Of a stretch of 64,000 nucleotides of DNA, positions 48,201-60,200 are shown piece after piece (position 1 is the stretch's first letter; every line of letters starts with the position of its first letter). This DNA is from Anolis sagrei. Lineage: Eukaryota; Chordata; Lepidosauria; Squamata; Anolidae. The notes below the pieces were generated by a model. It searched no databases, was not told where the DNA came from, and worked only from the letters and a program-made list of their open reading frames with translations. The position numbers were made by a program, and so were the translations under genes. The stretch is from assembly GCF_037176765.1 (NCBI RefSeq), contig NC_090023.1, positions 51,352,866-51,416,865 of the forward strand. Direction: 5' to 3'.

Positions 48201-51200
48201 TGCAATATTTCTTGCCTCAGTTCTTTCCATGGGAACGAGCAGTTTATGTTGGCTAAATGGAGCCCTAGAGGAGAAACTATATATTTTTCCTGTTGTACTG
48301 CTGATGGCTTCTTTTATTTTAATTTTTTTGACTGCCTCTGATGAACTGGAATAAACCAAAGATGTTTCATAAAGTTCAGGTGGTCCATGCAGTCCAAGAC
48401 CTTTTAGCTCCATTTGTAGACTTTGTAGCTCGAGTGTATAAGCTATCATGTTGGGGAAAGTATTAATTTATTTATTTACTGCATTTATATACCACTTTTC
48501 TCACCCCCAGGGGAACTCAAAGCAGTGTACCTCAAGTAATGGCAAGATTTGTTGATAACATAGATTGTCTAGATACATTTCCATCTTGTTTCAGTCCTGA
48601 CCAATGGATGGAGACAACTTGGGAAATGACCTATGCAGGGAAATGGGCAGAGGGGAGTATTTCCCTGTTTATTCTGCTGGACGTTCTAGCAGTGTTGAAT
48701 ATCATCAACCATGGTGTTCTCTCGGGCCACTTCGGGAAGGAGACTTAGAGATACTGGCCATAAAATTGTAAGGGAGGCCCTAGAGCAGTGGTTCTCAACC
48801 TGTGGGTCCCCAGGTGTTTTGGCCTACAACTCCCAGAAATCCCAGCCAGTTTACCAGCTGTTAAGATTTCTGGAAGTTGAAGGCCAAAACATCTGGGGAC
48901 CCCCAGGTTGAGAACCACAGACCTAGAGACTCCAAGAAAGGTGTTCACTCTAGAGTGATTAAAGGGTGTTCACCATAGAGATGCACTTGAGGATCTATAG
49001 ATTCCTAGAAAAAACATTTTCAGTCAAATCAATGAATAATCTAATCCACAAAAGTTAAAATCACAGATGTAATGGGACTTGAGCATCTGCGGGGGGAGAT
49101 CCTGGAACTAACCCCCAAATGATACCAAGGGCCCACTTTAGTGGAATTGAATGCATTCATTTTCCCTATCAGTTTGTTTTAAAGGGTGGTGCATTGGGAG
49201 TTAGATTGAGTGATAAATGTCAGCCATGATTTTGAACCAGTCTGATCTGCCCGAGACCTCTGAGCTCAATTTATCTTGCAGAGTTAATGGAAGCGTAACA
49301 CAAATAAAATCTAGTCTTGAACTTCTTGGAGAAAAAGCAAGATATTATTATAGTTATTAATAAAAATCCTCTGTTCCTTTCCCCACAGTTTGCAGTCTGT
49401 GAAAATAAGAATCTGTCTACAGAAGATCTGAGCAGATCCACCACTCAGGAGGAAATAAAGAAAGCCAATAGCCTTCCTAGTTTAGCTCATGAATCCAAAA
49501 CTACTCATAATGAGAGACAGGTCAAAGAAGGATTTTTCCAGTATCTTGGGAGTTTATTTGGTATTTCATCAAAATCATCTCTCAAAGAAACTGAGCAACT
49601 TGCTTCTGGAAATGAACATGACAGAGCTGAAAAAGACTTTGCAAGTTTATCGAGCCATCAGGAAAGTGGACACATTGAGCCAGAAATATTTGTCATTTCA
49701 ACTTCTCAAAGTAAACAAGGACATTCAGACGAAAGTGAAGACATTAACTTTGTTAAACGACCCAATTCTGGATTACAGAATTTACACAAAGGAAGAGAGA
49801 AATTTCCTGAATCACCTGAGTAAGTACCAATCTAATCTAATTTAAAGTCCTGCCACGTTTGTGTTCACAGGATCTGGCAAGAACGTTCTATTGATTGCTA
49901 TGTTACGAAAAACCCTTGAGAAGCATTGTTTTTGTTCCTGAAGGATACTGGCAGTATTGGAATGTTACAGTGACTCTTAATTGTTTTTTTATCACAATCA
50001 CATAACTAAATATCTTAAGGCACAGCTTAGTTTCTGAGTCTAACAATGCCAAGAAAAAGTCTCAGACAAAATAACCATGTGTTTCCACAGCCTTATCAAG
50101 TAATAGGTTTTGTTCAGTCCAGTACACTTTGGTTACACTTTAGTTACAAGCGCGTTTGCTCAGAGTAAGTTCTCGGTGTAGATCATAAGTTAGTTTGTTT
50201 ATTTATTATTAAATAAAGAGACAGCATATTATAAAATGAATTAATCACAATAATTATCAGAGTAACATTTAATTGCTATTATTAAATAGTATTTTGCAAA
50301 TTGGAATTAAGTGGTATTACTTGTCAGATTACATCCCTCCTCTTGTCAAAGAGACCCAATCTTTATAGGAGCAGGACACTTATTTAAGGACCAGGGTAGA
50401 ATGGGTTGGGGACCAAGGATGCAAGAGTAGGGGAAAGAATGAAGGAATTATTATAGCTCCTTTTGGGGTTTTGCCAGTCATATAAAGAACATATTAATAT
50501 TATGTTTTTTCAAATAACTTTGAAAAGATCTGTGCTCACTAGTATTTACAAAACCTAAAGGAGAAGGTTAAAATTTGGAGAATGGACTGCTAAGAACAGT
50601 ATAGGAAAAATATTTAACAGATTAATAACATCAAAATATTACGTTTAATTGGATATAGTAGATTCAACAGATATGTAACATCTGTATGGGTGTACATCTA
50701 GCTTCAATAGTTGAGAATCAACATGTTTTGAGCATTGGACTACCACACTGGAGACCAGAATTCAAGCAATCCTTGGCCATGGTAACCCAGTGGGTAACCT
50801 TAAACAAATCACATTTCTGAGTCTCAGAAAAAAAGGCCAAGGCAATCACCCTCTGAACAAATCTTGCAAAGAAAAGCCCATGATAGGTTCACCTTGGGGT
50901 TGCCATAATTTGAAGGTGCACAACAACAATACAGTAGAGCCAGTTTACCAGCTGTTAGGATTTCTGGGAGTTGAAGGCCAAAACATCTGGGGACCACAGG
51001 TTGAGAACCACTGCAGTAGAGTCTTGCTTATCTAACATAAACGGGCTGGCAGAACGTTGGATAAGCAAAAATGTTGGATAATAAGGAGAGATTAAGGAAA
51101 AGCCTGTTAAATGTCAAATTACGTTACGATTTTAGAAATTAAGCACCGAAACATCATGTTTTACAACAAATAGACAGAAAAAGCAGTTCAATACACAGCA

Positions 51201-54200
51201 ACGTTATGTAGTAATTATTGTATTTACAAATTAGAACCAAAACATTGCACTGTATTGAAACAGCTGTGGATCCGGTCAGGGGGCAGACTGCATTGGATAA
51301 TACAGAACGTCGGATTAGCAAAGGTTGGATAAGCGAGACTCTACTGTAGTTATGGTAGATAATCAGTGTGACTCTGTCTGTAAAATGTAAATTACCCACA
51401 TCTATTCCCCAGCTAGAAATCTCTTGTGGTGAAAGTTCAGTTTCATATCATTTTATTATTTTATAGAATACCTTCATATTGAGCAGTACAGAAAATAGTG
51501 AACACTGGGGGCCCTTCCGCACAGTCATATAACCCAGAATGTCAAGGCAGAAAATCTCACAATATCTGCTATGAATTGGGATATCTGAATCCACACTACC
51601 ATATATCCCAGTTCAAAGCAGATAATGTTGGATTTTATTCACCTGTGTGGAAGGGGCCAAAGAAATTTCTGCTAACATATTCTGGTTCAAATACTTAACA
51701 GTCATAAAATGTATTCCCTCCAGGCCATAGGTTTCCGATGCACTACTTGACAAGGCAATCACTTCTTTGCACAGTGTAGGTGGCTTGAGGTTGGGACTGT
51801 ATGAGATCCACATGCATCTTTTAGTGAAATAAAGTGTTGAAATGGTTTGTACTGAATTGGGTTTTTCATCATGAAATTGAACTGATAGGCATTGCAGAGT
51901 GTAAGTCAATCAAGCTGAAGATACTACAGTTATATCGCAGCAAAAGAAGATTAATCTGATTTCATAAGATGTCTCAGGAACAACCCTATTTAGATATGTG
52001 TCCTTAACCATCGTATGCTTTGAGGTGTAGTTATTTGATTTACATTATTACAGATATCTCAGCAAAATAATTTTCACATAAAAATAAATTTAATATTTAA
52101 ATCAAGCATGCCAAATCATGTAATATTAGTCAGAACACTGGGATTAATTTTGAGAAATATGTTCACTTTAATGTATTGTCGAAGGCTTTCATGGCCGGAG
52201 TCACTGGGTTGTTGTAGGTTTTTCGGGCTGTATGACCATGTTCTATTCTCTCCTGATGTTTTGCTTGCATCTGAGGATGCCTGCCATAGATGCAGGTGAA
52301 ACGTCAAGAGAGAATACTTCTAGAACCTGACCATACAGCCCAAAAAACCTACAACAACCCATGTTCAGTTTAGCTTTTTCTAGTGAATCCACATCATTGA
52401 TTTTCAACATGTGCCATGGCTGTATTCTAGTTACGATTAACCAATAGGCTTCAGCGTATTATGCTAAGGAAATTTCAGCCAATGTGCACTGTATACTTTC
52501 AGTAGCCTGTAATGTTAAAAGACAATGTGTATGCCAGAACCATAGCCCCAAGATCATGAAATGTACACAGCGGTGTGCATACTAAAGAGAGCTTATAGGT
52601 GTGTGCCTTAATTAATTACATTATGCCTGTATTTGAAAGCTACATTTACAACTCCAAGTCATCAGAAAGCATACTGCCCAAACTGTCACATACATTTGCA
52701 GTTAATATAAACTGAAGCAATGGCAAGGCAATTTGAGGGACAGAAATATAGGGGTGCCCCTTTCTCAGAGGACTGTAAAGGCACACCATGAGAAAGAGTG
52801 TTTCTTAGCATACCAGCAACTGTAGCTTCATTTTGCTAGCAGGGTTACAATGTATTCAACACTGACAGCTGTGCAACTTTGCATGAAGACCGTTTTGTAG
52901 CAAGTCAAGATCCATTTATGCCGCATGTTTACTAATACACTTACTACGTAGTATTTGTTATACACTTCCACTATTGTGCCATCTCCACATCTTCCTAGAA
53001 TAGGAGGACTTACAGACGGTAGTGTTTACACTAGTAACTTCAAAGCTGGGGTTCTGCAATGTGCTGCACATTGGTCTACCCCTGTGCCAAGTTCAGAAAC
53101 CTCAGTTAGTTCAAAACATATCAGCCATGGAACATTTTTTATTATTATTATTATTAAACTTTATTTGTACCCCGCTAGCATCTCCCAAGGGATTCGATGC
53201 GGCTTACAACAGGCCGAAGCCCAGCACAACACAATACAACAATACAATACATAGCAAAATAAAACAGTTAAAGCAGAAAACAAAGGCAATAACAATACAA
53301 CAGGACGTTATTAAAAAAAAAAAACTGAGCCGGCTGAGGTGGGGTACAGGGTTAAAAGTGCTGAAAAAGTGTCGGAGGGATATAAGATTAAGATATAAGT
53401 GCGGTGTGCGTTGAGAGTGATCTTGGTTCTACTAAAGTGCTTCTGGGCTTTGGTAGTGGGGATTCCTAATCTGAGAAGGCACGTTGGAATAGCCAGGTTT
53501 TCAGGTTTTTCTAAAAACCGCCAGGGTGGGGGCCTGTCTGAGATCTTTCGGGAGGGCATTCCAGAGGCGGGGGGCCACCACAGAGAAGGCCCTGTCCCGC
53601 GTCCCCACCAAACGCGCCTGTGAGGCGGGTGGGATCACGAGCAGGGCCTCTCCTGATGAACATGAAGGAATGACCATGTAACTCCAGTATTATAATCACT
53701 CCGCTAGTTGCTAGTTAGTTTCTGGGCAGAGGGCTGGTTATTATCTTTAAAGTACTACATGGTTTGGGTACAGGTTACCTACAGGATTGGTTTCTTCTAT
53801 GTAATCTGCACCGTACACTCAGATCCTCCTACTTCACTCAGCCCAGACTGGGTTGCTTGTTAGATGAAATTTTTAGCCACCCCAAGAAGTTGAAGTGACC
53901 AGTTAGAAGGTGTCCATCAGCTCCAGATGCTGTCTTTATTTAAATGGACTGTAAATACCAGTCTCTTCTAGCAGGCCTACCCACATTTGTAAATTTTATA
54001 TTATATTTTAAAAATATGTATTGATGGATTTTAATATGCATTGGTTTTATATTCTATTTTATCTGATGTTTAGTGTTGTGATATTTTTTCTTGTTCCCCT
54101 GTCTGTGTTACAGCCTGATTTAGATTAAATGGTTTTGTTTCTGTGAATGAAACATTATCTGGATAGCTTTACCCAAGCTCTATAAAATCAGATCTTGTTT

Positions 54201-57200
54201 TCCCATTTAGTCCATCTCTTGAAAAAATAACATATTGTGACACACCTTATAAAGTATTCTATTCAAAGTGTAGTTAAAACTATAGGGAACTACAGTTCTG
54301 ATCATTTGAATAAATTTCTTGGACCACAAAAACTGTTTGCATATAACTGCCAAACATTAAAACTGGTTCGGCAACCTCACAGGCTACACTAGTGTGTGAT
54401 CTATGGCTGTACTTCATGCCATGTTGATGATGACAGTATAGCCTAAGTGATTTTGATTTATTCTGAAACTTCATATAGCACTCCCTGCCAGGGCTGTGAT
54501 CTAAGCAAATGTTAATTATATCCTTTTAACTGCAGTCTAAAAAAAACTAAAAAAGATATTGTTTAAATAGAGTTAGATGAAAATAGCAAGATGGATTTGA
54601 TTGAACAGGGTTATATTTTTGGCTGAACAGGGTCATATTTTGGAAATATCTTTATGAAGCTCCTAGGCATTTTCTTTATTGGTAATCCCTAGTTTTTAAT
54701 AGTTTTATGGAGTTTGTCCTTGGGTCCCCTGGTAGCACAGTGGGTTAAACCACTGAGCTGCTGAACATGCTGACCGAAAGGTTGACAGTTCAAATCCAGG
54801 GAGCGGGGTGAGCTCCCACTGTTAGCCCCAGCTTCTGCTAACTTAGCAGTTTGAAAACATGCAAAAATGAGTAGATCAATAGGTATTGCTTCTTCAGGAA
54901 GGTAATGGCACTCCGTGCAGTCATGCTGGCCACATGACCTAGGAGGTGTCTACGGACAACGCTGGCTCTTTGGCTTAGAAATGGAGATGAGCACCACTCC
55001 CCAGAGTTAGACACAACTAGACTTAATGTCAGGGGGAACCTTTACCTTTGTATTGTTGTATATTGTATCCTTCTAAATGCTACTATATTGTATCTTATTT
55101 GTTATGAACCTTGTCATGTTAAAAGTAGAAAACAGTCTATAAAATATTTGTCCAGTTCTATTTGTTTCTCTTGAATCTGTATCCTGTTCTGCAATACTCT
55201 AATACAGCCTTGATTCTGTACTTACCGTGAAGAAAGTCTGAAAACCTATGATCTAGAGCTGCTGGTAGTCAAGCTATTATAAATATAAGAAGTTTTATAT
55301 ACTTTCTCTACTAATATCCTAGTAATTTGTATATATTTAAAATGAATATTAAATTTTTAATACTCCATTTAGACAACATATCACCAGAGAAATAAATCAT
55401 AGCAGAAACCAATAATCTATAGAAAGACAAGAGTGTTGTCATTTTATTTTACCTTTTTAGTATTTCCAAATCAATGACACATCTTTTTAACAATATTTAT
55501 TAAGGGAACTAGAAATTTACACTACTCAGTGACCTGTGCAATCTGAGGTTAATTTTGCAATCCGTAAAAGAACTTGCTGTTGGCAAAGACTTCATTTTCC
55601 AGGCTTTGAGCCAAAGAAGATGGAAATCATGAGTTCAGCCTGCAGCATGTTTACAGGGGACAATGGATGTAGGCCACAATATCCCACAAGCAAATCCACT
55701 TGGCTGATTTAAACAGTTATCCCTGAGAAATATTTTAAGATTTTTAATTAGTCATTGTGAGTTTAATAGCTTACCAGTTGAAGAACTGAATAGTAAATGT
55801 CATATTTGGAGGGACATTTCTCCAAATAGAATTCTAATAAGACAAATTTGCATGCAATATTACCAGCAGGAAAAGTTTGGTATTACAATTTTTAATGGAA
55901 TTTCAAAAAAACCTGTGTATTTTATCACTGTGAAATATAAGAAACACTTTCAAGTTCAACAATTATTATGATATTATAAATAAATAGGCAAAGCTTGGAA
56001 AAGCCATACATAAAATGTATACGGTGAAATGTTCAGAGGGTATCCTCATGTTGGAAGCTAGTAGGAATCAGCCCTCATTAGTACTTGGATGGGAGAGCTC
56101 CAACAAGTGCTGTTAGCTGTATTTCAGAGGAAGAGACTAGCAAAACCACCTCTTGAATATTCCTTGCCTAAGAAAACCTTATGACATTCATAGGATCATA
56201 AGTCAACAAGTAACTTGAAGATAAAGGTACAAATGTTCACATCAGGTATTTATGCTTATGATTTCTGTATTTCACAATTATGTTAGAAGTCCTGTTGTGC
56301 TCACTTAATCAAGAGTCAGAGTTGTCAGCATTAAAGAACATCAACCGTTGCTCTTATTCCAGCTAATCATTTACTAGGTGGCATTGCTCATACTCCAGCT
56401 AATCCTTTGCTACAAAGGAAGTCCTGTTGCAATTTCCTCTTCTTCAACTGATAGGTATCAGCAGTAATTCCACCTGGCTACTGCAGAGAGAGGAGGAGAG
56501 ATGGGCCAGCCAGATCTTTTCTCTTTCTCCAATTGAGAGGCCATTTGGTTCTTTCCGTCCTTGAATGCTTGCTCTCCTACTGAACCTTTTAGAAATAGTG
56601 GCAGAGTGTGGATCTCTGTAATTTTTGCAGCAATAGTTCTTTTTTGTTATATGTTTTAGTTTATAAACATGTGGGTAAAGATATTTTTTAGTAATTATTA
56701 GTTGCATTTATAAATAGTAGTAATCTATATATATAAATCTGTTAGGTTGGTTCAACCGGACAGCAAAACTCCACAACCCCCCAACGAAACTTAACCAAAA
56801 TTCCCATGCCCATAACACAACCCACAAGGTACAAACATATCTACTCAAAATGAAAAACAACACAACAACACACTCACAAAACGGCAAAACAACAAAACTA
56901 AAAAAAAACCCCAACGAAATAAACCAAAATTCCCATGCCCATAACACAACCCACAAGGTACAAACATATCTACTCAAAATGAAAAACAACACAACAACAC
57001 ACTCACAAAACGGCAAAACAACTGAGCATGCGCATTGGTGCCCAGCCGCAAGTTCCCTGGCGTGCGCACACAGCCTTCTGGCCAACGTTTCCTCTGCAGA
57101 AGCCATGCCCACTCCAAGCCCCGCCGCGCCGCTTCCTGCACACACACACACACCCTGCTGCACGCACACATGCAACCCCACACTCCATCACTCCCCCCGC

Positions 57201-60200
57201 CGCCGCACCCACACACGCAACCCCACACTCCATCACTCCCTCTGCCGCCACACACACGCAACCTCACTCCCCCCGCCGCCGCACACACACACGCAACCCC
57301 ACGCTCCATCACTCCCCCGCCGCCGCACACACACACGCAACCCCACTCTCCCTGCCGCCGCACACACACACACGCAACCCCACTCCCCCCACCACCGCAC
57401 ACACACACACAACCCCAGGCTCCATCATTCCCCCCGCCGTCACACACACACACGCAACCCCATGCTACATCACTCCCTCCACCGCCACACACACGCAATC
57501 CCACTCCCCCCGCCGCTGCACACACACACGCAACCCCACGCTCCATCACTCCCTCGCCGCCGCACACACACACGCAACCCCACGCTCCATCACTCCCCCC
57601 ACCGCCGCGCACACACACGCAACCCCACGCTCCATCACTCCCTCGCCGCCGCACACACACACTCAACCCCACACTCCATCACTTCCCCCGCCGCCGCACA
57701 CACACACGCAACCCCACGCTCCATCACTCCCCCCGCCGCTGCACACACACACGCAACCCCAGGCTCCATCATTCCCCCCGCCGCTGCACACACATAATAG
57801 TCCAGATATCTACCTCAACTTTGATAAGTTTTACTATAGACCACAGCAACGCGTGGCAGGGCACAGCTAGTCATAATAATAAAACAAGGTAGCAGATTGC
57901 TTTGAAAACTGTGTGTCCTTCAAGACCAAGACTTCATATTCTGCTAGATTTTATGGGAGTGGCTGATGTTATTTTCCATTAGTTGCTGTTGTTGTCATGT
58001 GCTATCTATTTGGCTATGAATAAGCAAGCTATGAATGAGAAACCTCAGAGACGCTGTCTCAAATGTTGAAGCAACTATGTTATGCTATCTGTTCCAGGTG
58101 CTTTGATTTTCCCAAGTGTTCTCATTGCAGTTTCCTCTCCACTTTCTAAAACTGGAGATTTATCTTTCATATGGTTTGCCTTTGAATGAATCTGTCACAC
58201 TTATATGATTTTCCCAGTATTCTTTCAAGCATTGTAATCTGGTCGTTTGCTAGTTATAGAGCACCTCCACACTTGAATTAAATTTCCCTTTGATTTCTCA
58301 GATCTTGTGGGAAAGGTCTCTTGTTCTTCCTTTTTTGTTGTCACCTTCTATTTCTCTGGATTGATTATTATCATAGTTCTCCATGTCTCTAAGCACAAGT
58401 TGCTGAACAGTTGCATTCAGGGTTCTGACTTTATTCCTGTCACCTTTTACTTTTGGTTCTCATCTGTCCTTATCTGCTTAAAGAGTTTTCTGTAATGTCC
58501 ATTGAGTCCTGTCTTTCCTTTTTACTTCAGGCAGTGGTTCTCAACCTGGGATCCCCAGATGTTTTTGGCCTACAACTCTTAGAAATCCCGGCCAGTTTAC
58601 CAGTTGTTAGGATTTCTGGGAGTTGAAGGCCAAAAACATCTGGGGATCCACAGGTTGAGAACCACTGAGTCTTTTACATTCCTCTTTGACAAAGTGTTAG
58701 TCCAGAGTTCTTCTTGCTCCTAGTAATTTGGTTTACTAATGCAAATTCTATAGGTTTATTTTTCAGGTTGTATTTTGGCATTATAGTCAGCTTAATGTTC
58801 TTCTTTAGCTTTACTCTATTTTTTATATTAGTAGTTCATGGTCTATACCACAATCTGTTCCTGGTTTTGTTTTTACAGAGAGAATTAAAGCTCTCATCTC
58901 CTGCCTTCAGTTATGTAACCTATTTGATTTTTATATTGTCCATCATATGATGTTGTTGTATACAATCACTTCTTAGTTACTTGAAGATTGTACTTGCAAT
59001 GAACAAATTTTTGGCCTTGCAAAATTTAGTCAGTCCCTCTTCTGCTTTGTATCTTGATCATCATCTTTGATTCTGCTTTGTTTCCTATTTTTTGTATTCC
59101 AATAATCTATTATTAGTAGGCAGTCTTGTTTTGGTGTGTGATAAATTCCTCCTGGACTCCAGCATATAATAATTCAATTTTGTCATTGTCTTCTTGTGTC
59201 TCTGTAGTTGGGAAGATAACCTTGGATTATAGTGTTATTGATAGTTCTTCTTGAAATTCTATTGATGTGATTCATTGAGACTTTGCATTATACCCTTTGA
59301 CTGCTTTTGCTACTTCTCATAGCAGACATTGCCCCATTTCTTCTTTGATTTTAATTTCCTTAATAAAACTCTTAATTTGACTCAAAATGCTCCAGCTCGC
59401 TCACCCCAAGTATTAAAATATTTATGCTTTATTTCTTGTTTTACTATGCCTAGCATCTCCTGATTCATGCTTTTCACATTCCATGACATCTTTAATAGGT
59501 GTTGTACAGCTTCAGACCTGTCTTTCACCACGGAGCATGTCAACAGCTGGACATTCTTTGTGCTTGAATCCAGTTCCATCATTAGCCACAGCACTACTCA
59601 TAGATGTCCTGTGCTGTATCACAGTAGCTTGTTGAGTGCCGTTCAATTTGTGAATCTCGTCTTCTAGCACTATCTCTTGTTTAATTTTTAATTGTCTCAT
59701 CATTATACAAATAATTAATAATTAATTTCAGAAACATTTTGTGATAACAATGTCAACATAAAATTAAATACAGCTTCTCTTCTCTTTATACCCAAAGCAT
59801 GTGCAGCTAGTTAACTTAGGCCTGAATCATCTAGGGAGGCCCTGCTCTTGGTCCCACCTTCTTTGCAAGCTTGGCTGGTGGGGATGAGAGACAGAGCCTT
59901 CTCAGTGGTGGCTCCTCGGCTGTGGAACCCCCTCCCAAGCAATATTAGATCAGCCCACTTCCTCCTATCCTTCAGAACGTCCCACCGCTACGTCCCACCT
60001 CGGAGCTTGAGATTATCTGGGGAGGCCCTGCTCTCGACCCTACCACTCTCACAAGTGAGGCTGGTGGGGACGAGGAGCAGGGCTTTCTCAGTGGTGGCCC
60101 CTCGCCTGTGGAACTCACTCCCCGGGGAAATCAGAACATCACCATCCCTCCTCTCCTTCAGGAGGAGGGTGAAGACTTGGTTATGGGACCAGGCCTTTGG

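Larger units (their letters stand above)
56724..57870 (+). mobile_element. Non-autonomous Helitron (1147 bp) carrying a minisatellite
   Basis: Begins TCTATATATATAAATC after A, and ends GCAGGGCACAGCTAG (CTRR) before T, as Helitrons do. The 3' end matches the copy at 45452. The interior holds a ~129-bp tandem duplication (from 56781 and 56911) and then a CA/GC-rich minisatellite. No Rep/helicase frame is visible. Confidence 0.82.

Noticed and set aside
49489-49845. 118-codon frame overlapping CRYBG3 exon 3
   Set aside because: It is a shadow in another frame; only the main frame joins exon 2 and exon 4 with matching splice phases.
56850-57892. Overlapping 230-315-codon His/Thr/Pro- or Cys/Val/Gly-rich frames
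   Set aside because: They follow the CA/CG minisatellite periodicity on both strands and lie inside a Helitron; no start, domain or splice context.
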